Shown here: positions 21,517-33,925 of the stretch, in pieces
Position numbering within the stretch: the first letter of the stretch is position 1
Layout of the letters: the number at the start of each line of letters is the position of its first letter
Source: Exserohilum rostratum
Lineage: Eukaryota; Ascomycota; Dothideomycetes; Pleosporales; Pleosporaceae
Assembly (NCBI GenBank): GCA_026367775.1
Contig: CP111164.1
Coordinates: 682,001 to 746,000 of the forward strand
DNA length: 64,000 bases
Reading direction: 5' to 3'
Translations under genes and position numbers: made by a program
The notes under the pieces: model-generated
Seen by the model: only the letters and a program-made list of their open reading frames with translations
What the model was told of the DNA's origin: nothing
The model's database searches: none

Positions 21517-22073
21517 GGTAGGTATATGTGTCTTTTGATATAGGTATAGACTTCATGAGGTGCCTTTTCTTTTGTCGTGGATCAATTAAGCTTCATGAAG
21601 ATGCCGAGTCCCGTCCTCGGCGATTTAACCTAGGACGATTTCAGATATGCAAATGGAGGGTTGCATGGCGGTCCTCTTTTTTCTTGAGAAAAGAGTGGCA
21701 ACAATAGTGGCAGACGATAGTACTACCTGAATCTGGATCTTCCCCGGGCGGTCGGTAAATGCGTTCTCCCATTTGACGGTCGGCGACCTTGGCACTGTCC
21801 AGTTGCATGACTCGGGTAGAACACGCTGTCGCAACCTTGTGTAAGTTGTTTTTGTAGCCAGGAGTAGTGTAGCGAAATTACGAACAGTTTACATTAGTTT
21901 AGTCAGTTTTGACCGGCTTGGCCAGTCCTCTCTTGTCTAGCGTTTGATCGGACGCCAAGCATTGAGGCGTGCGTAAGCTCACTATGCGAACAAAGAGGTG
22001 GGAGCAAAATCTCCGATGTGGTAACTGATTGTAGCGCTACCAAGCGACCGAAATCGCAACACGTCTCAGATCA

Positions 22074-22122
22074 GGACGTTTGAAACCTTCTGCGGACGTT
22101 TGAAACCTTCTGCGGACGTTTG
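22074..22122. repeat. 20-bp tandem repeat, 2.4 copies
   Basis: The unit GGACGTTTGAAACCTTCTGC is present twice in perfect tandem (22074-22093 and 22094-22113), with a further partial copy up to 22122. It lies in the gene-free region. Confidence 0.9.
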
Positions 22123-23582
22123 CGAAGACGACTGTTTTTCCTTGTATTTTTTTTCCTATACGCGAAACATTTTCTGTATACACTAGGTATATGCCGCTTA
22201 AGGGCATAAGACTTGGCCAATCGTCGGTGCTTGGGTCAGAAATGCTATGACGACAACGATGAAAGACCACTTTAGATGGAGATGCGGGAAGGAGGCAATT
22301 CGACAAAACAGCGGGAGGGCGGAAATGCCGGATTGACATCAAGGTCCACTCGTTTGCGGCGCCGGTCCGGCCCATGCTGAGCAGGGATACCTAGGAATCG
22401 GCCAAAGTTGAGAGCGCAATTGAGTTTGTCTATATGAATTTCTGTGTTTTTTTTTTACCGCGTGTTCGGATCGGAAAAAGTTAAAATTGGATAGCGGGAT
22501 GATGGAAGCGCGGTCGTGGTTGTTTCATAACGTCCAAGCGCAGTGCTGGCGCTTGATCGAGGCATAGATGGCGCTGCAAGTGTGGGGAAGCATATCAGTA
22601 GTAGGCCCGGTTTCTTGAGACGGATTTGTGTAAATGGACGGTAGAGAATGGATGAAGTCAAGAAGTTTGGCTTGCAAGTAGCGTGCAGCCAAGAAGGCGC
22701 AGGAAACGGAGAGAGCCGGTGAGAGGAGAGAGCCAATGAACCACGAGGCTTTGGCGGACAGATATCGGCGGCGATGCCTGTGTATGTTACATGGTGTTTG
22801 TGTTTGAGCCTTGGGATGTAGCTCATGTTAGTTGGTGCCCTTGAGAACCCCGGCGTCCCGGATACGTCAGGCTACATGCTTCGCTGCCAGCATCAAGCTC
22901 GCAGCAGCCGTCACATGGGGCGGACAGCGGAAATCGACACCACAATGGTTTCCAGCACCTCGCGGCTTATTCAGCGCGGGAGGCCCGCCGGCAGCGCACA
23001 AAGGTAGTTGAGCGTTTCAGTACTTCGGCGAGGGCAGCGTGCCGTGTTGGCGGCAGCCGCGGCGGGCGCGCATCAGTTGAGGGTATACATGGATGGCATG
23101 TCGTGGACAGGATGGGTCGCGGCCCTACGAGTGGCTGCGATGGGCGGTGGAGAGCGAGAGAAAGCGAAAGAGAGACTGAGAAATGGAATGCGAAGCCCAA
23201 AGGCTGACTGAGGGCTGGGGGTTGTAGCGCTAGTGCGACTGGTTGGGTGTGGCGAGTGGGGACCCAATCGGGTTGGTGTAGGCCCCCCCAGACCCACGCC
23301 GGGCACAATGGTCGACCGGACAATGCCAATTGCGCCCTCGAGTGCGTGCTGTCTTCAACTGACGAGGCTTGTCGCCCTAGCTGCATAACGTCTGCCATCC
23401 TGAAACACTGTCTTTTTTGCTACGGCGCGGCGGGGTAGGCTAGTCTTAGTCTCGCGCGCCCTCAGCCTTCAAAACACCACTGGCACCCGTCTGTTCTCTC
23501 GCCGCCGACCTCTGGACGACTATGCATCGCGCTTCCGCCGCCCTTCGACTCCGCATCATCATCCCGTCCTGACCGCGACTAA

Positions 23583-26412
23583 ATGGCGAACAGCAAGTGA
23601 GTATTGGCCCCTCTCCAACCGCCAGCGCGGCCCGCCCCCGGCCAAGCTGAATTTCAGCGCCTGCAAGCCCAATGACTGACGCTGCCTAGGTATGAATATG
23701 TGCGCTTGTTTGAGCAGTCCGACAATTTGCTGGCCAACACCTGGATTGTGGTGCGCATCGATGGCCGCGGCTTTTCCAAGTACGTACTTTTGACCCTTCT
23801 TTCCGCCTTTTCCGCGCCGTCCGCGTGCTGGGGGGTCATTCGGAGCCGGCATCATATGCAGGTGCCCGTGACCAGTTGCATGGCACGGATGAAGCTTTCT
23901 CAGACACCCTCTCGGCTATTATACAACACCAAGTATCCAGTGCTGATAGTATGCCACCAGGTTCACGACCAAATATAATTTTATTAAGCCCAACGATAAA
24001 AATGGGTTAGATGTTATGAATGCCGCAGCCAAGGCTGTCATGCAAGAACTACCCGACCTGGTCCTCGCCTTCGGTAATAGCGACGAGTATAGGTACGTCC
24101 GACTCCTCCATTGGCGGGTGCCATGTTTGAATTAGATGACGGTCCCGTGGCGCAGTCTCTGTGCCACTCGCTATGTCTCTACACGGATTACCGTCCGCGT
24201 TTCACAAGTCCGCTAGCTGACGTGGGTCTTAGTTTCGTCTTCCACAAGGACTGCACCTTATTCGAGCGACGCGCAAGGTATGGAAGTAATCTCATCCACC
24301 AATACACGGTGTGTTCCAGCTCGAAATCTACCTAGATGCTGACCCATCTGCAGCAAGCTGACCACAACAATCGTCTCGACTTTTACCTCTTATTATATCT
24401 TCTCCTGGTCCAAGTATTTCCCGCATAAGCCGCTCACGCCCCCGCTTCCTTCATTCGACGGACGGGCAGTATGTTATCCGAGCGATACCAATCTCCGTGA
24501 TTACATGAGTTGGCGACAAGTTGACTGTACGTACCCCACCATGCTACTGTTTCTCCATTGCACGTAGTTTGGTTTCCTGCAATCTCCCTCAGTCCGCTAT
24601 CGATACTTGCAGTGGGGCTGATCGACGTCTAGGCCACATCAACAATCTATACAACACTACCTTTTGGGCCTTGGTGCAACAGGGTGGCATGGGAACACGT
24701 GAGGCTGAAGAAAGACTCAAGGGAACTGTATCATCAGACAAGAACGAGATACTGTTCAAGGAATTCGGCATCAACTACAACAACGAGCCTGAGTGCTTCA
24801 GGAAGGGCACTGTGCTGTATCGCGATGTAAGTGATTCTTATCTCCTCTCCATGCATCGAACCCTGGCACCTAACATGGATAGTTTTTCCCTCACCCACCG
24901 GCTGAAGAGTTGTTCAACCCCGTCTTTGCTGATTTCCCCACACCCCCGCTCCTTGCTCAGCCGATACCTAGGCGGGTTTCTAAAGATAAACTGTCTCAGT
25001 CTATCGAGAAAGTTATCCCGTTTCTGCCAGAGCCAGAGCCAGAAGAGACGATTACTTCGCCTGCCTCTTGCTCACGTCCGACGTTTCTCTCCTCAGCATC
25101 GACCCCATCGCCACCACCATCACCCACCATGTCAAGAGCAGCCTTTCCCAACCCGCTTCGATCCAACCCTGTGAGCGCTGACAACAGTGCAAATGCCTCA
25201 GACCCGTCTTTGCCACTGTCACCGCCCTCGACAGCCACCTGGGCCAATAAAACACACTTCAATGGCAAGCAACAATTGCCGTCATTGGCGCTTTTACCTC
25301 TTTCTCCACCAACCCTGAAGCCAAGCACCAGGCCCCCAATGTCTCTCAACGCGCCAAACCCCACAACACGCACAAACTTCTCACCAACAACACCACAACA
25401 TGACTTCCCTGCAGACTACCCAGTAGCAGGATACCGCCACCATCCACTGCCATCAGCCAGCCATGGCTTTTCACATTCTGCCTCTGCATCCCTTTCCACA
25501 CCACATGCACAGCAGGACCAACATCCCGGGCTGAAACGACGCTCGCCTAGCCAACCAACACTTCCCACTTTCAATTCTGGTGCTAGAGTTCAGACTGGAC
25601 CCCCATTTATTCCCCTCCGCATGTCGAGCATCCCCGCCAACAATAAACCAAGGAAACTGTCACTACCCGTTCACCAATCAACAAGCTCACTGAAAGCTAC
25701 GAGAGGCACTGACGAGAAAGAGGCAGTACCAACACCACCTCGACGAGTTAGTCCACCAATGCAAAAGAACAAAGCTCTACCAAGCCCACCAATGAGTGCA
25801 GAAGAAGAGACACGAACAAGAGAAAAGGTCATAGCCGCCAGCCCACGGGAGGAATCGTCGAGAAACAATAGTATCTCTAATGTTAACCAACCAGTGGTGC
25901 GAAGGGCCAGTGATTCTGAGAACCGGGGTGGCCAAGTCTGGACCGAGGACTGCGTTGCGCATCCCGGCATCGCGGAACTGCATGCCATTTCCACCCCCAC
26001 ATGGGCCCCAAACTCCGTACAATCGCCACTGACATCCTCGTCATTGCAATACCCGCATACCGCCCCAGACATGAACACACTCGTCTCGGCAAATCCAGCA
26101 CCGAAATCACAGCCCTATCCTACGACACAGCCATTCCCTAGCACAAGCCTCCCAAGCCGGAGCAACATCCCCCCCAACATCAAGGCGAAACAGCCCAATG
26201 ATTCGCAGAAGCGCAGACAACCTGAACCTCCCAAGCGCGAAGTGAAGAACAAGGCTGGCGATGAGGGACGCCCGGTAGCCATGAGTCGCACGCAAAAGGA
26301 AAAGGACCGAAAGAAGAGGAGCAAGGCGACTGTGTTGATGGAGCACGTGGACATTATCAAGGATGAGTTTTGGGAGAAGAGGCCATGGATCCTCAGTGGC
26401 AAGACGGCATGA
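23583..26412 (+). CDS. THG1: tRNA(His) guanylyltransferase Thg1 with large disordered insertion
   Basis: Seven exons (23583-23596, 23690-23779, 23961-24092, 24233-24277, 24354-24526, 24633-24826, 24883-26412) encode 725 residues. Thg1 adds the G-1 nucleotide to the 5' end of tRNA-His, needed for histidylation. Metal-binding residues are in place: Asp29 in RIDGRGFSKF, and Asp76-Glu77 in GNSDEYSF; HINNLYNTTFW starts at 153. After the palm/finger core (to about 235) the protein runs through about 445 residues rich in Pro, Ser and Thr with no fold, then resumes the family's conserved end (EHVDIIKDEFWEKRPWIL, about 700-718). Thg1 is usually 230-300 residues. The insertion lies within one 1530-base exon, in frame throughout. 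The single exon makes a fusion or assembly artefact unlikely. Confidence 0.92.
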
Positions 26413-27333
26413 ATTGATGACGAAGGTTTTGATGTATTGATTTGGTGGATTATGATGTCTTTCTTCTTTTCCCTTTTTCCACTCTTTTTCTTCTCTTTCT
26501 GCTATATACCGTCACTACCCAGTTTGCATTTTGTTGGTCAAGATGATGGGAGACATTCGAGAAGCAATGATACACACACATTCGGGGCAGGAACAACAGC
26601 AACAATACCATTGAAGAAGAAAACGAAGAACAGCCTATTCCTTGTTTGAAACACCATGTAAGATTAGATGTACCAGACGCTTCCTTCTTTGCTTTCATTT
26701 TCTTGTTTTCTTTGCTCTACATGGGCCCTCTTTTTGTAATACTCCGACGACAAATACCTACTACGTAGACGTAGAGATAATAATCGTACTACTATGTGCT
26801 TTGGGGATTGTCAATACGGTAATGTCTCAGCCCCAACCTGATACATGCAAATCCCTGTTCTTTCGCGTTTTGCACACTCCGAAACCCACCGCTTTATCTC
26901 CCATACACAACCATCGTCCTTCCTCCATCCTCTCTCTCCACAAGGATCGCACTCATTTGCGGTTCCGCGGTCGCACAAAAAAATCCTTGCCTTGTTAGAG
27001 ACACACAAGACTCTGTCTTGCTTTGCTCGGTCCGCGCGCCCGCGCCTTGAGTGGGGTTTCATGATACGATAGTGTTGGCTTCAACCCCGCAATGTGGTCT
27101 GATATCTTATCCTCGCTCAAGGGTTCCGCGGCGTGGCCAAGCAAGAATGACGTATAGCCCTGAATCGTAAGCTGCTGATACGGGCGGAACGGGCGAGAAG
27201 GCCTTTTGAAGGCCTGTCCGATGCAGACGGACATGCGCCGCGCTTAGCCAGAACATGGTATGTACAGAAGATGCATTGGCTTATGACCCTTTCTCTGGAA
27301 CCTCTTAAGAACTTGATCGAATAATAATTGGGT
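26413..27333. other. Intergenic, convergent 3' ends
   Basis: T-rich 3' flank of the Thg1 gene followed by the 3' flank of the G-patch gene. No gene is supported. Confidence 0.6.
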
Positions 27334-28154
27334 TTATTGTGTTTTGGTGGCATTTTCGCTCTTCTTCTTGTCTTTCTTCTTGTCTGCGCTCTTGGATTTC
27401 TTAGTCTTTGTAGCCTCAGTTGCTTCGGCGGCATTCTTCTCAGTCTTCTTCTGGATGCGGCGAAGGACGTATTGTTCTAGCGTCTGGCCCTTTTCCGCCG
27501 CGCGTGTTTCGTATTCAACCTTTTCTGCTGGTTTCAGCTTTGCAAGCTTTTTCGCAATCGCATTTTGCTCATTGTCATTGGATTTTGACTTTGACGGTTT
27601 CCGAGATGAGTCTTTCGATTTCTTGCTCTTCTTAGCATCATCTGTGTCTTTTTCCTCGCGCTTGCGCTTATTCTTCTTGTCCGATGTCTTTGCGGGCGCT
27701 TCGGTATCGGAGGCAGAGGTCGGAGGCGTGTTGGCACCAGACGAGGGGTTCGATGCGTCGGTAGTAGTCGCCGAGGGGTCTTCGATGGTACCCTCTATTG
27801 ACTCGCCCTTTACGAAGAAGCCGTATAAGCCGCCGCGGTTAATGCCTTTTGTGCGGATCTGGTCGAGTGTGCTCTGCGCAGAAAATCAGCATTAGGGTGG
27901 CACGTACAAGTCGCCGAAACCGGCAATGGTCAGGCGCATACATCTTTGCCCGTGCCGATGGTTTGCAAGCTCTGGTCAAAAGCCCGCATCCACCACTGGT
28001 CGTCTGTTGTGTGCGCGGCTTTCTTCTTGCCGAGTCCCAGCTGGTCGTTCTTGTGCGCGATAAGCAGCGGCTTCTTGATGCCGCGGCCACTCGTGTCGAG
28101 CGAGTGACCGGATCCTTGCCAGCCCTGCTTGCGCAGGTAAGCCTCGGCGTTCAT
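27334..28154 (-). CDS. G-patch nucleolar protein, Tma23-like
   Basis: Two exons (28154-27942, 27873-27334) give 250 residues. The N-terminus MNAEAYLRKQGWQGSGHSLD continues into a G-patch-like segment with GRGIKKPLLIAHKNDQLGLG, followed by DDQWWMRAFDQSLQ. This order (YL..GW, KRPLL, GLG, WW..FD) is that of the Tma23/Pxr1 group, nucleolar factors in small-subunit ribosome assembly. The rest is a low-complexity Lys/Glu/Ser tail with repeated KKSKKSK-type motifs that act as nuclear and nucleolar localisation signals. The donor is GTATGC and the acceptor GCGCAG. The Tma23 assignment rather than Pxr1 rests on the WW..FD segment. Confidence 0.8.
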
Positions 28155-29525
28155 TGCTGGTGAAGGTGAAAAGGACTAGGAAAGTTCGCGCCAGGAAATT
28201 TTGGTGGGGAAGTTCTGGGCGTTAGCGTGCATTGCGGACCCCCGAACGGCGTGGTCTGGTCCCTGCAGCCCCCAGACATCGCCTCTTCTCAACACCTGAA
28301 CATTCTTTGCACAAAATACTATTATTTCGGCTTTCAATATTGATTTTGTGACGCAAAAATCTCCTAATAGCGTTACAGCATGTATAGCAGCAACATGTAC
28401 CTCCACATGCCGAAGTCCTCGACACTACGATTCATGTCTCCCAACAACCCTGGATTCGTTCTTGATCCTTCTGTTCGACAACCCCCCCTGTTGATAGTAT
28501 TCAGATGATCACACGGACTTGAGCCAGCTTTGAAACGTCTGGAGCCTCGCTAATCGTTGCCGGACACTTGCTCCCAACCTCTAAGATCTCTTGACAAATC
28601 ATCCAGTTGACCCCTGTCCGAGTGAGCTTAACGTAATTGCATTACAGAAAACTGAAAATTGGGTCAAACACGTTTAGTAGTCTTATTCCGTCTTAATACT
28701 CTAGCCCTTATTTCTGGTCTTTTGCCACACCAGAGTTTCTGATACGCTGTCATTCTTTGGAGTCATCCACCATGTCCTGCATGAAGGACATTTACTCTCG
28801 GCCATTTTTTCTAAGATATCGTATTGTTGTATAAGACATGGCAACAATGAATTCGGGCTCATGTTGACCGTAATAGTCTCACAGCACGCATCGGGCAATA
28901 TTGTGTAATATGTGCTCACGGGCCATCTCTCAAAAGGGAAATTGACCTTTCATTACCATGCTTTCTAGTAGTCACGTGTCTTCCTTGTTCTTTTTTTGCC
29001 AAAGCCGTGGTACTTGTTTGTTTATGCCCTTTGGTGTGTATCTGGCTAGACTTTCTAGCACCATATATTAATCAAGTATGGAATTTATTGATAGATCGAA
29101 ACATTGCTAGTTGCCAGTGTAGTCACATGAGAAAACAGTAAGCGTGCTAGAGCTCAAGACACCATGTTCGTTGGTTGCGCTTACAAAAACTTCAGAAGTG
29201 CTACGGTTTAAAATATGTTTTATTAAGCTTTGTTTGATGCAAGAGTGTCTTGAAGCGCTCAACTATGGATCGCGTGTCTGCATGCGTTCATGAGAACCAG
29301 TAGGAGGGTGAAAGGGTGCACACTGCCAACTTCCCAGCTCTTTCCTCATTGTATACGTGCCAAGCCAACGTGGTTTCCTCCTTTGTTGCACCACACGTGG
29401 TTCTGAAAATCTTTTGTTTTGACAACCTTTCCTCCCCATGACTCGCTTTGTTCACCTTCTTGTACGCAAAAGTCCAAGTCAACATTAACTTTCACGGCAA
29501 CATCAGCTTACGCCATACCGTTATC
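28155..29525. other. Intergenic, divergent promoters
   Basis: Lies between the divergently transcribed G-patch and metallophosphoesterase genes. It is AT-rich in the centre; no coding or RNA gene was recognised. Confidence 0.6.
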
Positions 29526-30871
29526 ATGAAACACACACACTTAATGTCGCTGCTCCTCATTGCAGCGGAAGCAGCTGTCCTTCAAAATAGACACATGCCT
29601 AACTACCCTGGCATCCAATTTGGCTCAGACAGAAAACTTTCAATCACGGTCTTTAGTGACCTTCACTTTGGCGAACGTGAGTTATTGTAGCTGCTCGAGT
29701 GTGTGGCTAGCATCCACTTACAAGTATACAGCTGAGTCTCAAAGAAATCGCCCAAATGCGGACCTCAAAACCATCGATGTAATGAGCTCGATACTCGATT
29801 ACGAGCAGCCCGACTTCGTAATTCTCAACGGTGACCTCATCTCTTGTGAATGGGTTGTCCCTGAAGACGCAAACAAGCTCATCGATCAAATCGTCGCACC
29901 TCTGACTAGCCGCAATCTGCCTTTCGGCGTAACATTCGGCAATCACGATGCATCCAGAACTTGCAGCACTGTCTCGATGTCGGAGCACATGTGGTGGGAT
30001 ATCAAAGATAGGAACGGCAATAAATTATCGTTCACGACGCAGTCTGTGGCTGGTGAAGTCGACCAAGTCGGCTGGAGCAACTACTTCGTGCCTGTCTATA
30101 GTTCTGCAAACGGTAATGATCTCAAGATGTTGCTATGGTTCTTCGACAGCAAAGGTGGTCGCAAATATCAGCCAACGGGTGAGGATGTTGGCGTGCCATC
30201 CTGGGTTGATAACAAAGTCAGTTACTCATACGATTGACGGGACTGTACTAATTTTATAGGTGGTTGAGTGGTTCCGCAACACCAACAACGCCTTCCGCGA
30301 GGAACACGGCCGTGCGATCCCAAGCTTGGCTTTCGTTCATATCCCGATATACGCGACTAGGACATACCAGGCTTACAGCTACACGCGCACCACCAATCCA
30401 GGAATCAATGAGGAGAGAATAGGTAATCAGCGCGAGGCTTGCGACAACCCAGGGAATGACTGCAAACACTCTGGTGCAGATACCCCTTTCATGCAGGCGC
30501 TCGTTGAGACTGAGGGACTCATGGGAGTCTTTTCGGGCCACGACCACGGTGTCGACTGGTGTATGAAGTGGGCCCAAGATCTTCCTGGTACCTTTCCTAG
30601 CAACGGAACAGGGCTTAACATCTGCTTTAATCGACATTCGGGATACGGTGGGTACACCGATTGGACACGTGGAGCGCGACAGATTGTCGTGGAGGAAGAT
30701 ATTCTAGACGAGCACGTGGTTGACACCTGGATTCGTCTCGAAGATGGTAGTATTTCGGGACAGGTGTCTCTCAACACCACTTTCGGCACCGATCAGTATC
30801 CGGTGGCCAGGCCAAAGATTTCGGCTCTACAGTCTAGCTTCAAGTCGACCACGGTGCCCGGTGATGCATGA
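29526..30871 (+). CDS. Secreted calcineurin-like metallophosphoesterase
   Basis: Three exons (29526-29676, 29732-30216, 30260-30871) give 415 residues. A hydrophobic start (MSLLLIAAEAAV) suggests secretion. The two-metal centre is complete: DLH at 45-47 in ITVFSDLHFGE, GDL at 84-86 in ILNGDLIS, GNHD at 120-123, an HIP at 239-241 and GHDH at 305-308 in FSGHDHGVDW. This set is that of Dcr2/purple-acid-like fungal phosphoesterases, which hydrolyse phosphate mono- or diesters. Several Cys and N-glycosylation sequons (NGTG, NTTF) agree with an extracellular protein. Introns are short (55 and 43 bases); the first has GTGAGT, the second GTCAGT. The substrate is unknown; phosphate scavenging is a reasonable guess. 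Confidence 0.88.
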
Positions 30872-31621
30872 AATTATTAGAAATCCAATTCCCTGCCCTA
30901 CATCTGCATGGACATGCATCACGGCTTCGAAAGTCAGTACAGATCTGTTGAAATCGAGTATCTTGTCCCGTAACATTCAGAGATGGGGTGGGCTAACCAC
31001 TGAACTTTCTCGGAGTCCATGTTCATGGATCCAAACGACACGTATCTTACTGTATAAGTACATCCAGTGCGATACCTAGATTGCTTTCTTTGGGTTAATT
31101 TCAATAAAAACTCTTGCTCCCTGGTCTCTTTCATTCAATTTGATGTGCTGTTGGTGAACAACTCAGAGGTGCTGTGTTGGCAACCATGGATCAATCGAAC
31201 AACCCATGCCTGGAGGTGCTGTAGCATCAACGGGAAATTACTGTTTCTATTTCCAATACCCGAATCGGTAGTTGCATTGATGTCGGGTTGGACCGGCAAC
31301 TAGGGTGTGTTGATAGAGGCCGCAGACCATCCCTGTTAATCGGGGAACGCCCCAAGGGCTAAAATGGCGCCATGACATCACACCCCTGAGCCAGCGCTAT
31401 CTTCCTAGACCCCGACCCCATCCGCCATCTTTGTGACGGGCCAGGCGCGTCTCAAAGACTCTTAAGTTTCGACAAGCATGGCGAAGAACACTGGGTAATT
31501 CCTTGTCGCGATTGTTGTATTGCGTGCTGCATCTTGAATCGTCAGCCTGATGCTTTGGCTTTGTGTGTATTTACTTAAATAATACCCAGGTCTTTGCCGA
31601 CAGACTCACCCAACACACATC
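30872..31621. other. Intergenic between phosphoesterase and lipase genes
   Basis: The leader of the lipase gene contains a short upstream frame (ATG at 31478, six codons then TAA), a possible uORF. Nothing else was recognised. Confidence 0.5.
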
Positions 31622-33925
31622 ATGCCCTTTCTCGAGCGTCAAACGACGCGAATCACTGGTATCGACCATGGTGACCGACGCAGCAGTCTTCTGAATACCT
31701 CGTCAGCAGGCAAAGTACCCCATGCCAAGAAGCCTCGCACGCGGCCACCGGCGTCGCTGCGGGATCACCTTCCTTACCCAAATTCTACATTATGTCCTCC
31801 ATCGGGGCCATATTCAATTGGAAGCATGGAGATTGAAGTTCCCGTCGAAACACCTCGAGCCATATCCGACATCAAGCGAAATGGCAAGCATCTCTTGCAG
31901 CTCGAAACCGTTCTATTCACCCTGTATTACCCGGCTTCATTTGGAATCGGGAGCGGACCTGCGCCAGGAGGAGAGAAAAAATGGAGTCGGGAGACATGGC
32001 TTTCAAGACCGCGGGTGGAGACGGCCAAGGGATACGCGCGGTTTGCAGGGATGCACAACTCCGTTGGCATTGGATTATTCGCTGCAACCACTATGCTCAC
32101 AAAGCTGCGTGCGTACCGGAACAGCCCGCCGGCCATACATTGGCCCCCTGAAGGAAACTTGAAGAAGAATGGGTATAAGATTAAGAATCAGCAAGGCAGC
32201 CCACCAGAAGGCAAGAGTGGCGAACCAACATTTCCTCTGCTCATGTTCAGTCATGGCTTGGGTGGTTCGAGGACCGCCTATAGCAGCCTGTGCTCTGAAT
32301 TTGCAAGCTACGGCTTCGTTGTTTGTGCTGTAGAGCACAGAGATGGTAGTGGACCTCGCACTTTCATAAACCACAAGAAACAAGGGCACCAACAGAAGAA
32401 TAAGTGTGGTGAAGACAGCAACGATGGAAAACAGCAAGGCGAGAAGGACTTTGACAAATTCAAACACCTGGATCATACCGAAGAAGAGATTGCGCGGGGC
32501 TATCACTATGTGGTTCGTATTCTTCTCTTTGCTGGTGCCCGGAAAGAGGCACAGCAGTAGACTGACGATCGCAGGACTACATATTCCCGAAAAACAATCC
32601 TATGGATACCGCCCCAAACAACGAACGTGGCGTTGACAGCGAGTTACGTAGCGCTCAGATTGAAATGCGTCTTTGTGAACTTGAAGAAGCATATCGCGTG
32701 CTGAAGATCATTTGCGCTGGTGACGGCGATCAGATTGCAGAGCAGAACCTACGAGGCGAAGGTTATGTTGGCGGTTCGTCCAGGGGCCTGAAAGGAGTCG
32801 ACTGGTCTCAATGGAAAAATCGCTTCTCGGTGGACAAGATGACAATGGCTGGCCATAGTTTCGGAGCAGCAACAGTGGTCGAAGTACTCAGACATACAAA
32901 TAGATTCACGAACGTGCAAGCCGGAATCATTTATGACATATGGGGGTAGGTGTGCTTCTTCTTAGCCTTTTAGCCGATGCTAACGCAATCATAGTGCCCC
33001 TATACGGCCGCCATCCAATGACCCTCAACATCGGATACATCTTCCCCTTTTGGCTATCAGCAGCGAAGCTTTCATGTATTGGGAAAAAAACTGGGACGCC
33101 TCAATGTCCCTGATGAAGGAAGCCAATGAGCATGGTGCACCTGCGTATTTGCTGACCGTTCGAGGTTCTGTGCACATCAACCAGAGCGATTTTTCCATCT
33201 TGTACAAGCACATCACATCCTTTTTCATGAAGGCTACAGTCAACCCAGAAAGAGCCATCGATCTCAACGTCGGAGCCACTCTCGAATTTTTACGCCTCGT
33301 AACGCCGGATCACGGCGGGGGAAAATCAATCATCAGTCGCTGCATGACAGACGAGCGAATTCTCCAAACACCATTGATGGAAGAAACGCCGAATGATCAT
33401 CGGCCTAGTGACCAATGGATCGCTGCCCGTCTACGTGTACACAAAGAGTTCAGAAAACGTATCACTTCTGGGCTGCAAAGAAAGTTCAAGCGCCGCTTCC
33501 GGCACAACGCAGGAGCTGAGTACAAAACTTCGGACGAAATGTGGTGTTTCTTCAAACCTTCTGATGAAGACCTGCAAAGGTGGGTCGACAGGGAGGAGAG
33601 AGGCCAAAAACGCATTGACGAAGAGCATGCAACTACTATGCCTGATAGGGAACCACACGACAATGATTATCCGCCTACAGAGGGCCCTGATGTAGCGGCG
33701 TCGCTGAGTGATGCTGAGAAGGACGACGAGACGTTGGGGAGTGAAGACGATGGTAGCTCCAAGAATACAACAGTCTCACAAAGACAACGGCAGCATTCTC
33801 CACAGTTTGTACGGGATAGATACCACGATGAGGAGAAGGCTGGCAGTGGGGTCAATGGAAAGAAGGGAGGTCTCCGCCACTGTGGGGCCAGGAGAGGAAG
33901 CGCATGCCAATACCATGATGAGTGA
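31622..33925 (+). CDS. PAF-acetylhydrolase-like phospholipase (alpha/beta hydrolase)
   Basis: Three exons (31622-32512, 32575-32945, 32995-33925) give 730 residues. The fold is that of plasma/type II platelet-activating-factor acetylhydrolase: the oxyanion loop FSHGLGGSR starts near 209, the nucleophile elbow AGHSFGAAT puts Ser392 in the active site, and an IIYDIWG strand and SVHINQSDF supply the likely Asp and His. These enzymes cleave short or oxidised sn-2 acyl chains from phospholipids. After the hydrolase domain the protein carries about 200 extra residues, basic then strongly acidic and Ser-rich, that the family lacks. There is no signal peptide. Intron 1 uses a weak GTTCGT donor; the junction YHYV-DYIFP fits the family. 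The extreme C-terminus could differ if a further intron starts at 33922. Confidence 0.82.

Larger units (their letters stand above)
15956..23582. other. 7.6-kb stretch without a convincing gene
   Basis: Open frames exist (for example around 17.3-18.0 kb) but are low-complexity, overlap on several strands and lack motifs. The left part (16-18.3 kb) is GC-rich and C-rich on the plus strand; the right part (18.7-22 kb) is AT-rich with several CACGTG palindromes. A GTAAGT donor follows a UTR-like CT/CA-rich leader near 20.6 kb, so a non-coding or unrecognised spliced transcript is possible. Confidence 0.5.
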
